From NCBI RefSeq assembly GCF_038007305.1, contig NZ_JBBOWV010000001.1, positions 501,501 through 565,500 of the forward strand: 64,000 nt of DNA, given 5' to 3'. Positions 43,940 to 52,551 of this stretch are shown here, one piece after another. Under the pieces are notes generated by a model. That model had not been told where the DNA came from and made no database searches. It saw only the letters and a program-made list of their open reading frames with translations. The translations under genes were made by a program, and so were the position numbers. Every line of letters starts with the position of its first letter. Position 1 is the first letter of the stretch. This DNA is from Solibacillus sp. FSL W7-1436 (lineage in GTDB: Bacteria; Bacillota; Bacilli; Bacillales_A; Planococcaceae).

Positions 43940-43986
43940 ATACTCCCCTTTACTTTATATATGCTTAAAGGAGAGTATTTTTTGTT
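43940..43986. terminator. Bidirectional terminator after the endonuclease gene
   Basis: TACTCCCCTTTA pairs with TAAAGGAGAGTA, flanked by A-rich and T-rich runs. Confidence 0.75.
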
Positions 43987-43989
43987 ATT

Positions 43990-45165
43990 TTATTCCCAAA
44001 TAGCCGATGCCCACTCGGGGTGATCGATAAATGGATTGCGGTTGTGCTGGTAATCTGTATAAATGATTTCATTTCTGTTCCGTTCGAAATTGTCGACCGG
44101 GTCTTGTTTATGCCATTGAAGCAGTACCGATAGTTTCCCGTGGTAAGGAGCCGTGCCATTGTTCACTTTATTATTTAGTTCCAAATCCACTTCCCCGCTG
44201 TCCCCTTCATAGCGAACCGCCATATAAAACAGCATGCGGGCAACATCGCCTTTTACACTGTCTCTCGGCTCCCATGAATCCGAGTCATAGTAGTTTCCGG
44301 CTGCTTCTGAATGCTCGTTCCCGCCGTTGTCAAAATCAAGGTTGCTTCTCGTACCGTTGACGCTCACATCGGTTGGACGCAAATGATGCAAGTCTGTTCC
44401 TGCACCCATTGACGTACCAAACCCGCCGTGGGATTTTGCCCAAACATGCTCGCGGTTCCAGTCATTCACATTCCCGCCGTTTGTAGTTTTACTTTGAGAA
44501 CGGCCTGTATAAAGAAGAATGACGTTATTCGAATTGTTCGGGTCTTCATCTGTTTCGCGAAGAGCTGTCCATACATTGGAATACGAAATTTCTGTATGAT
44601 CATCAATAATATTATGCAGAGCTGTTTTTAAAGCGGCACCCGTTTTTCCAATAGCCGCATCATAATAGCCGCCAGTTGATGGATTCGGTTCCGGTGTTGG
44701 ATCAGGAGTTGTTGGATTTCCTTCTAATAACGTAAATGCAGTCCCATTTTTTAATCCAGGATGAGAAAAGTAAGCTGACAATGTTCCCGTTATTTTAATG
44801 CTTTTCCCCATTAACGAAGGATTGGATTTCAAGCCGTAAGAAGAGCGGAAAGAAGTTGGTATTTGTACATAGATCATGTTTGCGGTATTCGTTTCGTTCG
44901 CACTGTCCGCTATAGCCAATGCGTAGTCATTTGGAAAATTGCTAGTAAGGACGGTCGTTGTTGCTGTAGGCTGTCCTACGATATAACCTTGAACAGTTTT
45001 TAAGGAGTTATTTTGATTGCTGATTGCCTGAGATACCGAGTAAGGTGCCGACGATGATCCGTCTCCGGAAGCTGCATTCGTGACAGTAGATTGAAGAGGC
45101 TGAATTAAAATGAAAACAATAAGTACCCAAGAAAACAGTAGAGTTACATTTCGATTTTTAACCAT
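43990..45165 (-). CDS. Secreted endonuclease I family nuclease with N-terminal OB-like domain
   Basis: About 391 residues. A signal peptide (about residues 8-33, ending TNAAS) directs export. An N-terminal domain (about 35-150; SVSQAISNQNNSLKTVQGYIVG..) looks like the DUF6359/OB-type module found in exported Bacillus nucleases. A Pro-rich linker (TPDPTPEPNPSTGG) follows, then the endonuclease I domain with NREHVWAKSHG, DLHHLRPTDVSVNGTRSNLDF and the C-terminal YQHNRNPFIDHPEW. It probably degrades extracellular DNA or RNA for nutrients. The ATG at 45165 has AGGAGGAG upstream; earlier in-frame starts lack one. Confidence 0.9.
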   Translation of the reverse strand: MVKNRNVTLLFSWVLIVFILIQPLQSTVTNAASGDGSSSAPYSVSQAISNQNNSLKTVQGYIVGQPTATTTVLTSNFPNDYALAIADSANETNTANMIYVQIPTSFRSSYGLKSNPSLMGKSIKITGTLSAYFSHPGLKNGTAFTLLEGNPTTPDPTPEPNPSTGGYYDAAIGKTGAALKTALHNIIDDHTEISYSNVWTALRETDEDPNNSNNVILLYTGRSQSKTTNGGNVNDWNREHVWAKSHGGFGTSMGAGTDLHHLRPTDVSVNGTRSNLDFDNGGNEHSEAAGNYYDSDSWEPRDSVKGDVARMLFYMAVRYEGDSGEVDLELNNKVNNGTAPYHGKLSVLLQWHKQDPVDNFERNRNEIIYTDYQHNRNPFIDHPEWASAIWE

Positions 45166-45334
45166 TTTTCTCCTCCTAGACATTCGATTTATGGTCAATC
45201 AGCAAAGGCTAACCAACTCCCTTTTATATTATCATAAAGTTGTTAATATTCTGTAAAAATATGACGCAAAATGGTTAAATTAATAATTTACTTGTTAAGA
45301 ATGTGATTGAATTATTTTAGGCACACCTATAAAG

Positions 45335-45380
45335 CAAAAAGGCTAGAAAATGAAATAGTCCACTACTCCACTTTCTAGCG
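45335..45380 (-). terminator. Terminator of the TetR gene
   Basis: CTAGAAAATG pairs with CACTTTCTAG; a minus-strand TTTTTGC tail follows. Confidence 0.65.
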
Positions 45381-45391
45381 ATTAGAAATTT

Positions 45392-45964
45392 TCACTTTAG
45401 CGACTGCCGAAACTTCACAATTTCCACGAGGCGGTTGTTCATCATATCCACCGAGTCTTCAAAGTTGTTCAAATACCATTGAATGAGTAATCCGATGATG
45501 GCATTTGCATTATAGGCATGCAGATATTTATTTAACTGATGTTCATGTTTTAAATAATCGGTCTCATCCATCAGCTTGCAAATTTCATCAAAAAGCATGT
45601 AATAATATTTCATCGATACATCTTCAGATAATACAATTTTGTAAAAGTCCTCGTATTTCTTGACGTGGTCGAAAATCTTCACGGAATTCGGATTTAAGTT
45701 CATTCCGCTGACAGTTAGCTCCAATCCTTCTTTAAAAGGCTCATCATATGAAATTTGTAAATCCAGCATAATTTCTTCGAATAATTCCTGAAGTACATCG
45801 TCAACACTTTGATAATGGAAATAAAACGTCCCGCGATTAATCGTCGCTTCTTTACAAAGCTCGGTAATTTTAATTTGGGGCAATGACTTTTCCTTCAATA
45901 ATAAAAGTAATGCTTTATGTATTGTTTTTTTCGTTTTGATAACACGAAGATCATTTTTATTCAT
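45392..45964 (-). CDS. TetR family transcriptional regulator
   Basis: 190 residues. The N-terminal HTH reads TKKTIHKALLLLLKEKSLPQIKITELCKEATINRGTFYFHYQSVDDVLQELFEE, the TetR signature. The C-terminal ligand domain resembles the TetR_C_8 (YkvE/DhaS-like) group (YFYHYQ.. followed by LIQWYLNNFEDS). It is divergent from the SDR gene at 46113 and probably controls it and itself through the TGTAC-based repeats between them. Confidence 0.88.
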   Translation of the reverse strand: MNKNDLRVIKTKKTIHKALLLLLKEKSLPQIKITELCKEATINRGTFYFHYQSVDDVLQELFEEIMLDLQISYDEPFKEGLELTVSGMNLNPNSVKIFDHVKKYEDFYKIVLSEDVSMKYYYMLFDEICKLMDETDYLKHEHQLNKYLHAYNANAIIGLLIQWYLNNFEDSVDMMNNRLVEIVKFRQSLK

Positions 45965-45979
45965 GATGGCCTCCTTTAC

Positions 45980-46014
45980 TGTACAATTCTATCAAATCTG
46001 TTGGATATCGTACA
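45980..46014. promoter_or_regulatory. Inverted repeat in the TetR promoter region
   Basis: Half-sites TGTAC..TATC and GATATCGTACA face each other across about 35 bp just upstream of the TetR start. Similar TGTAC half-sites occur at 46069. Confidence 0.4.
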
Positions 46015-46034
46015 ACATGAAGGTTTTTTGCTGA

Positions 46035-46064
46035 TTGAAAACGCTTTAATTTGTGTATTATAAT
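46035..46064 (+). promoter_or_regulatory. Promoter of the SDR gene
   Basis: TTGAAA at 46035-46040, an 18-bp spacer, TATAAT at 46059-46064, 49 bp before the ATG. Confidence 0.7.
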
Positions 46065-46068
46065 TTTA

Positions 46069-46084
46069 TTGTACAGATGTATAA
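46069..46084. promoter_or_regulatory. Candidate TetR operator
   Basis: TTGTACAGATGTATAA, a near-perfect 7-2-7 palindrome placed just downstream of the -10, where a bound repressor would block the SDR gene. Confidence 0.5.
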
Positions 46085-46112
46085 TAATTATATTTCAGGA
46101 GGTTGATTTAAA

Positions 46113-46871
46113 ATGAAATTACAAGGTAAAGTAGCAATCGTAACTGGTGCAGCTTCTGGTATGGGGAAAGCAATCGCTGAACTTTATGCAAAAGAAGGCG
46201 CAAAAGTTGTCGTTTCAGATTATAATGGTGAAGGTGCAAAAACAGTAGCAGATGCAATCGTAGCAGCTGGCGGACAAGCAATTGCAAACCAGGCAAACGT
46301 AGCAGAATTAGCTGACATCGAGCGCATGTTTGAAGAAACTAAAGCAGCTTACGGTCAATTAGATATTTTAGTAAACAACGCTGGAATCATGGACGGCATG
46401 GAACCAGTCGGTGAAATTACAGATGAGAAATGGGACCGTCTTTTCTCAGTAAATACAATGGGTGTAATGCGTGCAATGCGTATCGCAACGAACCTCTTCC
46501 TTGAACAAGGTCACGGTGTTATCGTAAATAACATCTCAGCAGGCGGTTTACGTGGTGCTCGTGCTGGTGCAGCTTATACTGCTTCGAAACACGCAGTTGC
46601 TGGTTTAACGAAAAACACAGGTTACATGTACGCAAACTCTGGCATCCGTTGTAACGGTATCGCACCAGGTGGGGTAATGACAAACATTCAATCATCAATG
46701 ACAGGTGTTTCTGAGTTCGGTGCAGGACGTCAACAAACAGGGCTTGGCACAATGCCTCGTGCTGGTCAACCGGAAGAAATCGCTCAGCTAGCATTATTCC
46801 TAGGTTCTGATGATTCAAGCTTCATCAACGGACAAGTCATTGCTGCTGATGCTGGTTGGACTGCATACTAA
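46113..46871 (+). CDS. SDR family oxidoreductase
   Basis: 252-residue classical short-chain dehydrogenase: VTGAASGMGKAIA cofactor loop, VVSDYNGE (NAD-type Asp), NNAGIMD, NISAGG and YTASKHA with catalytic Tyr and Lys, and FINGQVIAADAGW at the end. GGAGG precedes the ATG. Codon use is strongly biased to a few A-ending codons (GCA, GTA), suggesting high expression. It is probably repressed by the adjacent TetR protein; the substrate is unknown. Confidence 0.9.
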   Translation: MKLQGKVAIVTGAASGMGKAIAELYAKEGAKVVVSDYNGEGAKTVADAIVAAGGQAIANQANVAELADIERMFEETKAAYGQLDILVNNAGIMDGMEPVGEITDEKWDRLFSVNTMGVMRAMRIATNLFLEQGHGVIVNNISAGGLRGARAGAAYTASKHAVAGLTKNTGYMYANSGIRCNGIAPGGVMTNIQSSMTGVSEFGAGRQQTGLGTMPRAGQPEEIAQLALFLGSDDSSFINGQVIAADAGWTAY

Positions 46872-46902
46872 TATTCATGTAGATGAATGCATGTAAAATG
46901 GA

Positions 46903-46945
46903 GAGAGACAAAATCTTTTATCTTGAAGATTTTGTCTCTCTTTTA
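46903..46945. terminator. Bidirectional terminator
   Basis: 15-bp perfect stem GAGAGACAAAATCTT/AAGATTTTGTCTCTC between converging SDR and msrA genes. Confidence 0.85.
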
Positions 46946-46947
46946 AT

Positions 46948-46986
46948 GAACCTTCCATCTCAAACTTGACTGGAAGGTTCATTTTT
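46948..46986 (+). terminator. Second plus-strand terminator after the SDR gene
   Basis: GAACCTTCCA/TGGAAGGTTC 10-bp stem followed by ATTTTT, a tandem backup to the hairpin at 46903. Confidence 0.75.
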
Positions 46987-47456
46987 CATTTATATTTCGT
47001 TAATAACGCTTCAGGAATATGGCAGTAATCATCCGGACATCTTGTTAACCGGTCCTGGTGCTCTTCCGCACTTTTCACATAGTTTGTGAGCGGCAGAACT
47101 TCGACTACAACCCGGTCAGCATCCGGTCTTGCAGTAATGAATGCTTTTGCTTCATTCAAATGTGCTTCGTTTTCACTGTACACACCTGTTCGGTATTTCT
47201 CGCCGACATCTTCCCCTTGTTTGTTCACGCTGTACGGATCGATAATTTCAAAGAAGTACCCCATCAGTTCCTGCATCGATACAACATTCGGATCGAATTC
47301 GGCTTTGACACACTCGGCATACCCATCATAGTCGCCGTCCAAAGTGGTTGTCGTTCCGTTCGCTCTTCCCGCTTCGGTAAATGTCACTCCAGGCAATGTT
47401 TTGATAAATGCCTGTACTCCCCATAAACAGCCGCCTGCAAAATATACGGTTTCCAT
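46986..47456 (-). CDS. msrA: Peptide-methionine (S)-S-oxide reductase
   Basis: Repairs S-epimer methionine sulfoxide. About 156 residues. The active site is AGGCLWGVQAF (Cys; more usually GCFWG), with EIIDPYSVNKQGEDVGEKYRTGVY and the C-terminal EEHQDRL. No second cysteine close to the C-terminal end in the usual resolving pattern, though DYCHIPE has a Cys. The ATG at 47456 follows AGGGGAG by 8 bp; a GTG at 47465 overlaps it. No msrB fusion or neighbour. Confidence 0.9.
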   Translation of the reverse strand: METVYFAGGCLWGVQAFIKTLPGVTFTEAGRANGTTTTLDGDYDGYAECVKAEFDPNVVSMQELMGYFFEIIDPYSVNKQGEDVGEKYRTGVYSENEAHLNEAKAFITARPDADRVVVEVLPLTNYVKSAEEHQDRLTRCPDDYCHIPEALLTKYK

Positions 47457-47605
47457 CCCGGTCACTCCCCTATGTAAACTTTCGTGAATCTTATGCCGTT
47501 CATCTCTCTACTATTAGTATACCATTTCAAAATAAATATTTTTAGACTACTCTTTTTCTATTTCCGTACTATACTGAAATATACAAAACAAAAGGGGTGT
47601 GTCCT

Positions 47606-48022
47606 ATGAATGATCAAGCGGATGTGTTAGACCGAGGTCCTTTTTTCCATGGTACGAAAGCAGAACTGCAAATTGGGGATTTATTAGAACCTCAATACTT
47701 ATCGAACTACCAAGAGAAGAAATCGAATTATATTTATTTCACGGCAACATTGGAAGCTGCAAAATGGGGTGCTGAGTTAGCCAAGTCATCATCAAAAGAA
47801 CGGATTTACATTGTCGAACCATTAGGTGAATTCGAAAATGACCCGAATGTTACTGACAAACGATTCCCTGGAAACCCAACACGCTCTTATCGTTCGAAAT
47901 CTCCTTTGAAGATTGTAGCCGAATTAGGTTCATGGGAGCGACATTCCAATGAAGTCATCGATCATATGCTGGCGTCTTTAAAGAAATTGAGTGATGAAGG
48001 GAAAAATGTTATTCACGATTAG
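47606..48022 (+). CDS. arr: NAD+-rifampin ADP-ribosyltransferase (Arr family)
   Basis: 138 residues. It matches the Arr family from GPFFHGTKAELQIGDLLEPQYLSNY through YIYFTATLEAAKWGAELA, YIVEPLGEFENDPN and DKRFPGNPTRSYRSKSPLKIV. Arr enzymes modify rifamycins using NAD+. The ATG at 47606 has AAAGGGGTG upstream; a TTG-type start 9 bp earlier lacks spacing. The single TTATTAGAA at about 47683 in this gene is a chance LLE coding match. No mobile-element signs flank it. Confidence 0.88.
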   Translation: MNDQADVLDRGPFFHGTKAELQIGDLLEPQYLSNYQEKKSNYIYFTATLEAAKWGAELAKSSSKERIYIVEPLGEFENDPNVTDKRFPGNPTRSYRSKSPLKIVAELGSWERHSNEVIDHMLASLKKLSDEGKNVIHD

Positions 48023-48032
48023 GTCGATAAAA

Positions 48033-48068
48033 AGCCAGGTACACGAGGAATCTTATGTGTACCTGGCT
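48033..48068. terminator. Terminator between arr and the DUF2075 gene
   Basis: Perfect 12-bp stem AGCCAGGTACAC/GTGTACCTGGCT; the minus-strand tail is T-rich. Confidence 0.8.
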
Positions 48069-48073
48069 ATGAT

Positions 48074-49714
48074 TTACCTATTGTCCCGATTTTGACCGGC
48101 CAACAACTTATTTCGTAATGCATCATCACTAGCGTAAATGTAGAGCCCTTTAATGCCGCGCTTCATTAAAATATTAATCGAGTTCAGCACAATCTTTTCC
48201 TTGGCATCGTTCACATCGGCAATGCCTTCCGTGCCTGAATAGGCGCCTTTATCCATATACTTGCTCGGGTCTATGACAATTTCGTCCCGCCCCGCATCAT
48301 ATTGAACAGACGGTCCGAGCACAACGCCGACGTAATTCAAATCAAACCCTTGAATCGTATAGATGGAGCCCGCTTCATGCACCGTTTCCGGCTTTTCCGC
48401 CCACGTATATTTCGTACTCGTCGTATTCCAAGGCATTTTGTATTCACCATTGGATTCGTTCACATAATACGTCCCGCCATCTTTTTTATGCAAATAATCA
48501 AATGTTGAAACGACCCGGCTAAGTCCGAATTCACTGTTCCGCATCTTTATTGTGTCATGCATTTCCTTCATCGTATCGAACACTTTGAATTCATAGTTTT
48601 CATCATGGGGCAACGGCAGCAGCTGCTTGTTTTTGAATGCATTGATCCAATTGATGACCTCATCATTTGCCTGCATCCGGAACTGGTTCGTCAACTGATA
48701 TTCTTCAGTGTACGCGCTTCGCTTCTTTAATTGTTCAAGCGTTGCCGCACCCCACAGACTCTTCAGTTTCAGCACCTGATTTTGGTCGTAAATAATGACG
48801 ACGACTTTTGCCAGCTTTAACAGCTCTTCCAAGTGATTGTTGCCGTGAAAGTTATTATACGTATCGGGTTTTGTAAGTAGTAAATGCGCTTCATCCACAA
48901 AAATGATGTCCGCTTTTTTATTTTCTTTTTGGAGCTTGTTCACTAATGGAGTCGGCTTCGCAAAGTTTTTTGCCTTTAAATGCTTCACCTGTTTCGCAAT
49001 CCCTTTATATGTTTTGAACATTTCTTCGTGATTGACGACCAAGTAATTTTCCGTCTGATAAAGCGGTGACGAAGCTTCTTCCGCCCGTTCCTGAATCGTG
49101 TTGAAAATCGAACTTAGCACAACGCTTTTCCCTACGCCCGCTTCCCCTTCAATGACCAGTAAACTGCCGTATTCTTCAGGATTGGCACTTACTTGTTTCG
49201 CACAAAACTCGAGTACCTTCTCTTTCAGTTCAATCTGCTCGATCGACAGTTCCTTAAACGGCGACAGTTTAAAAATATCTTTGTTTTCGATGACATGCAG
49301 TTCATGATCGACCAGCTTCTGCTCGTACAGCTTCTGCCAGATTTCTTTAAACAACTGCTGATCATAATACGACTTGTCGTAATAATTGTGCGTAAAATCG
49401 CTTGCCGTTTTACTTTTGTTTTGCAGGGTATATTTTTCATCACCAAGAAAATAATTGATCAGCTTCGTTTCTAAATGGAAAGTTGCCGATCGATTGAATT
49501 TCTCATGCTTGATGAGATTAATCTGACTGATGTTTTTCCGGGCACTTAAATGGGCTTTCATCCGGCTTTTAAAATACACCGTCTCCCCTATGTAAGCTTC
49601 TTTATTGCCATTTAACACATAGATGACCGGGTAGTTTAGATAGTGTTCGTTGTTGTTAATCCGGTTGATGCTTTCATGCTTGAACGGCCAGGCCAGGATT
49701 TCAATTGCTGACAA
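48074..49714 (-). CDS. GIY-YIG nuclease fused to DUF2075 helicase-like ATPase
   Basis: 546 residues. Residues about 28-95 form a GIY-YIG nuclease-like domain: VIYVLNG..AYIGET, R51 (SRMKAHL) and E82 (FHLETKLINYF) fit the catalytic pattern. Residues about 155-540 are DUF2075, a superfamily 1-like P-loop ATPase with GEAGVGKS (190-197), DEAH (274-277), an NQFRM motif and GSIYTIQGFDLNYVGVVLGPSV near the C-terminus. Such fusions occur in Firmicutes and are often suspected in DNA repair or phage defence; the role is not established. It lies next to a NERD protein gene on the same strand. Confidence 0.82.
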   Translation of the reverse strand: MSAIEILAWPFKHESINRINNNEHYLNYPVIYVLNGNKEAYIGETVYFKSRMKAHLSARKNISQINLIKHEKFNRSATFHLETKLINYFLGDEKYTLQNKSKTASDFTHNYYDKSYYDQQLFKEIWQKLYEQKLVDHELHVIENKDIFKLSPFKELSIEQIELKEKVLEFCAKQVSANPEEYGSLLVIEGEAGVGKSVVLSSIFNTIQERAEEASSPLYQTENYLVVNHEEMFKTYKGIAKQVKHLKAKNFAKPTPLVNKLQKENKKADIIFVDEAHLLLTKPDTYNNFHGNNHLEELLKLAKVVVIIYDQNQVLKLKSLWGAATLEQLKKRSAYTEEYQLTNQFRMQANDEVINWINAFKNKQLLPLPHDENYEFKVFDTMKEMHDTIKMRNSEFGLSRVVSTFDYLHKKDGGTYYVNESNGEYKMPWNTTSTKYTWAEKPETVHEAGSIYTIQGFDLNYVGVVLGPSVQYDAGRDEIVIDPSKYMDKGAYSGTEGIADVNDAKEKIVLNSINILMKRGIKGLYIYASDDALRNKLLAGQNRDNR

Positions 49715-49802
49715 ATTGCCACCTTCTTTGTTTTGAATCGTTGCATATTAGTATAACTCATAAATCCCTCGTAAACCGGCACTTCGGAAACCCCTGACAG
49801 CC

Positions 49803-50597
49803 CTAAAATGAGCCCCGCTTACCATTGCGTACTACCAGATTACTGCCGCATTTCGGACAGATAGCATCTGTACCAACACTAACAGGCTCGACAATAACCG
49901 GTCCTGCAGTAATGGGTTCGACCTTCACTTTACTCATTTTTTTCTTTGCAGGCTTAGGTTTGGCAATCTCTTTTACATGCTCCAGATGGCGTTTTTTAAT
50001 TTCCTGCTTTTGCTGTTTCGTTTCAGGAATGAGTATATGGAGCTTCTGCGAAATTCTGTTAAGCTGTTCTCCTGGGATTTCCTGTGTTGTAAACTGTTTA
50101 ATTGTACGTATTAAGTGTTTTGTTTGAATAACATGCGCTTGTTGAAAAGGCTCTTTAAATTTGAATGTTGCCGCATTCGAAAAAACGATAATTGAATGCA
50201 TCGGCACATCCATATTCAAGTAATTTTGCAATGCTTTAATATGCGTATTATTTTGCATGACCGGATTGTAGAAGCGTGATTTTTTCTTATAAATTGTTTG
50301 AGTCCAGTTTCTTTGGCCCTCACTACCAAAAATCCATCCCGTATAATTTTTCGTCTCAATCACAAAAATGCCATTCGGCAAAAGTAACACATGATCGATC
50401 TGCGTCATTTCCCCATTCTTTTTCGGGACATACAAATCATTATAAACCTTCACGTCCTCCCCTAAACTTTTCAGTAACTTTTGAATACGCCGTTCCCCAA
50501 CATATCCTTTCAGCTGTGGTAAATAGGCTAGACAAATCATTCCTGCTACAAAAATAATACCGAACACTATGTATGAAAATAAACTGAAAACTAACAT
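49803..50597 (-). CDS. NERD-domain membrane protein, cut by an in-frame amber codon
   Basis: An N-terminal membrane helix (about 5-28), then a NERD nuclease-related domain with GERRIQKLL, QIDHVLLLPNGIFVIETKNYTG (Asp68, Glu81, Lys83). A basic linker leads to a topoisomerase-type zinc ribbon: CPKC at about 247-250. TAG at 49803-49805 ends the frame after KRGSF. Beyond it the same frame reads GCQGFPKCRFTRDL to TGA at 49758, exactly the second half of the zinc ribbon with its two Cys. The ancestral gene therefore spans 49758-50597 and is now truncated, or the amber codon is read through or a sequence error. Confidence 0.85.
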   Translation of the reverse strand: MLVFSLFSYIVFGIIFVAGMICLAYLPQLKGYVGERRIQKLLKSLGEDVKVYNDLYVPKKNGEMTQIDHVLLLPNGIFVIETKNYTGWIFGSEGQRNWTQTIYKKKSRFYNPVMQNNTHIKALQNYLNMDVPMHSIIVFSNAATFKFKEPFQQAHVIQTKHLIRTIKQFTTQEIPGEQLNRISQKLHILIPETKQQKQEIKKRHLEHVKEIAKPKPAKKKMSKVKVEPITAGPVIVEPVSVGTDAICPKCGSNLVVRNGKRGSF

Positions 50598-50677
50598 ACC
50601 CTTCCCCCTTAAAAAGTCCCAATCTATATCCTATTCTCCATTTTTTTACAATAAAATCAATAAATTAACGCAAACAA

Positions 50678-50712
50678 AAACCGGTCCGTACAAATCCTGT
50701 ACGAACCGGTTT
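50678..50712. terminator. Terminator downstream of the ABC ATPase fragment
   Basis: AAACCGGTCCGTAC pairs with GTACGAACCGGTTT; T runs on the minus strand are short. Confidence 0.75.
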
Positions 50713-50723
50713 CTATCACCTGT

Positions 50724-51023
50724 CTATAATACTTTACTTAAAAACGATTTTGTTCTTTCTTCTTGTGGTGATTCAAACAACGCTATTGGGTTGTTTTCTT
50801 CAACGATGTAACCGCCATCCATAAAGATACCACGGTCTGCTACTTCTTTCGCGAAGCCCATCTCATGCGTTACGACAATCATCGTCATACCTTCTCTTGC
50901 CAAGTCTTTCATTACATCAAGTACATCCCCAACCATTTCAGGGTCAAGTGCACTTGTTGGTTCATCAAATAACATGATTTTCGGTTGCATAGCAAGCGCA
51001 CGGGCGAACGCTACACGCTGTTG
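50724..51023 (-). pseudogene. Amino-acid ABC transporter ATPase (GlnQ-like), 3' fragment
   Basis: The last ~100 codons of a polar amino-acid ABC ATPase: [38 protein letters not shown] through [17 protein letters not shown]. Everything before the end of the LSGGQ signature (Walker A included) is missing. The break is at 51023/51024, where a stop precedes the first homologous codon. No permease or binding-protein genes are near. The in-frame ATG at 50990 has no ribosome site. It is a dead remnant that keeps its terminator. Confidence 0.85.
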
Positions 51024-51095
51024 TTACCAATTTATTAAGTGATATGGCCGTGATAGAGAGAAGGATGCTACGAAAACCAACACAACGCCAATCTA

Positions 51096-51132
51096 TCAAA
51101 AAAGAAGCCCCCTATTAAAGGGAGCTTCTTTA
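51096..51132 (-). terminator. Terminator of the citrate-type transporter gene
   Basis: AGAAGC(C)CCC/GGGAGCTTCT stem with a minus-strand T run (51099-51104). Confidence 0.75.
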
Positions 51133-51143
51133 AAAATAGCGAT

Positions 51144-52457
51144 CTATATTTGTACAACACCTATTAAAACCGCAATGATCAGTAGTGTAATACTTAATCC
51201 CCACATCCAGAAGAATGAGAACTTCAAGTGTTTACCCATTTCCAGACCTGATAGACCAAGTGCCAACCAAACTGCTGGTGCAAGTGGTGATACGAATGTG
51301 CCGACGATGTTACCGATGATCATTGCATACGCTGTCGATAATGAATCGATGCCGTATGTTAAACCGATTTGGTCAACAACCGGGAACAACGCGAAGTAAT
51401 ACGCATCCGTACTTAACAGCAAGTCAAACGGTACACCAAGTACCCCAATAATAATATGTAAGTACTGTGCTAAAAAGCTTGGTAAAATATTTACGGCATT
51501 ATTGGCAATGGCCGTTAGCATGCCTGTCCCGTTTAAAATCCCTAAAAACAGACCCGCAGCAATAATGATCGAAGCCATTGTTAGCGCGTTCGATGCGTGT
51601 GCCTGAATACGTCCCATCTGCTCTTTCGGTGTACGGTAGTTCAACGGTAAAGCGATTGCGACACCGATTAGGAACGCTAAGCCAGCTGGTAAAAGTCCTG
51701 ACATTAATACAGCAAGAACAACAATAGCTAAAATCGCATTTGCCCAAATAAGTTTTGGTCGTTTTAACGTTTCATCTGTTTCAGCATTTAAAATACTGTT
51801 GCTTAAATCAAATTTTAATGTTTCTCCTGTTTGCGCTCGTTTCGCAATCAGACGTTTTTCACGGAAGCCCATAAAGACCGCAAGTAACAGCATCAGCACA
51901 ACACCGATGACCTGAATTTTAATTAACGGATGCCATAGTTCAGTTACATCTGTTTCAAGAACGGAAGCAACTCGCCCTAATGGCCCGCCCCATGGAATCA
52001 TATTGATAATCGCCGCAGATCCGCCGACTAATAGTAAAAGTAAATACGGATTCATGCCAAGTCGAACATATAGTGGCAATAATGCCGTAATTGAAATTAA
52101 GAAGGTAGAAGCACCTGAACCGTCAAGCTGTGCAATAACCGCGACAATTACCGTAACGATTGCGACAAGCACAACATTCCCTTTTGAGAGCGCTACCATT
52201 TTATTGATGATTGGTTCGAATAAACCGACATCCTGCATAATCCCGAAGAAGATAATCGCAAAAATAAACATGATGGCAACACTGATTACAGAACTAATTC
52301 CATCATCGAAAAATACCCCTAAATCATCAAACGAATAGCCTGCAACAAACATCGCCACTACTGGCGGAAGAACCATTGCAACAATTGGTGATACACGTCC
52401 GCTGATTAATAGCGCGACGATAACTAGAATCGTAATAATACCAATAATACTTAACAT
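51144..52457 (-). CDS. CitMHS family citrate-type transporter
   Basis: 437-residue membrane protein of about 12 helices. Family features are GRVSPIVAMVLPPVVAMFVAG, AQLDGSGASTFLISITALLPLYVRLGMNP and IINMIPWGGPLGRVASVLETD; the C-terminal VSPLAPAVWLALGLSGLEMGKHLKFSF is typical of CitM/CitN, which carry metal-citrate complexes with protons. The start follows GGGGGTTG. The two-component genes directly upstream (citS/citT type) are on the same strand and probably switch this gene on with external citrate; that regulation is known in B. subtilis for CitM. Confidence 0.9.
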   Translation of the reverse strand: MLSIIGIITILVIVALLISGRVSPIVAMVLPPVVAMFVAGYSFDDLGVFFDDGISSVISVAIMFIFAIIFFGIMQDVGLFEPIINKMVALSKGNVVLVAIVTVIVAVIAQLDGSGASTFLISITALLPLYVRLGMNPYLLLLLVGGSAAIINMIPWGGPLGRVASVLETDVTELWHPLIKIQVIGVVLMLLLAVFMGFREKRLIAKRAQTGETLKFDLSNSILNAETDETLKRPKLIWANAILAIVVLAVLMSGLLPAGLAFLIGVAIALPLNYRTPKEQMGRIQAHASNALTMASIIIAAGLFLGILNGTGMLTAIANNAVNILPSFLAQYLHIIIGVLGVPFDLLLSTDAYYFALFPVVDQIGLTYGIDSLSTAYAMIIGNIVGTFVSPLAPAVWLALGLSGLEMGKHLKFSFFWMWGLSITLLIIAVLIGVVQI

Positions 52458-52551
52458 TCAACAACCCCCATTGCTTAGAATTCTTATAATCTTATGACAA
52501 TTCTATGTTAGGAGGAAGAATGTGCTCATTTATTTAATAAAAATAATAAAA

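Noticed and set aside
47683-47691. TTATTAGAA inside arr
   Set aside because: Single copy encoding Leu-Leu-Glu in a conserved protein; no 21-bp neighbours.
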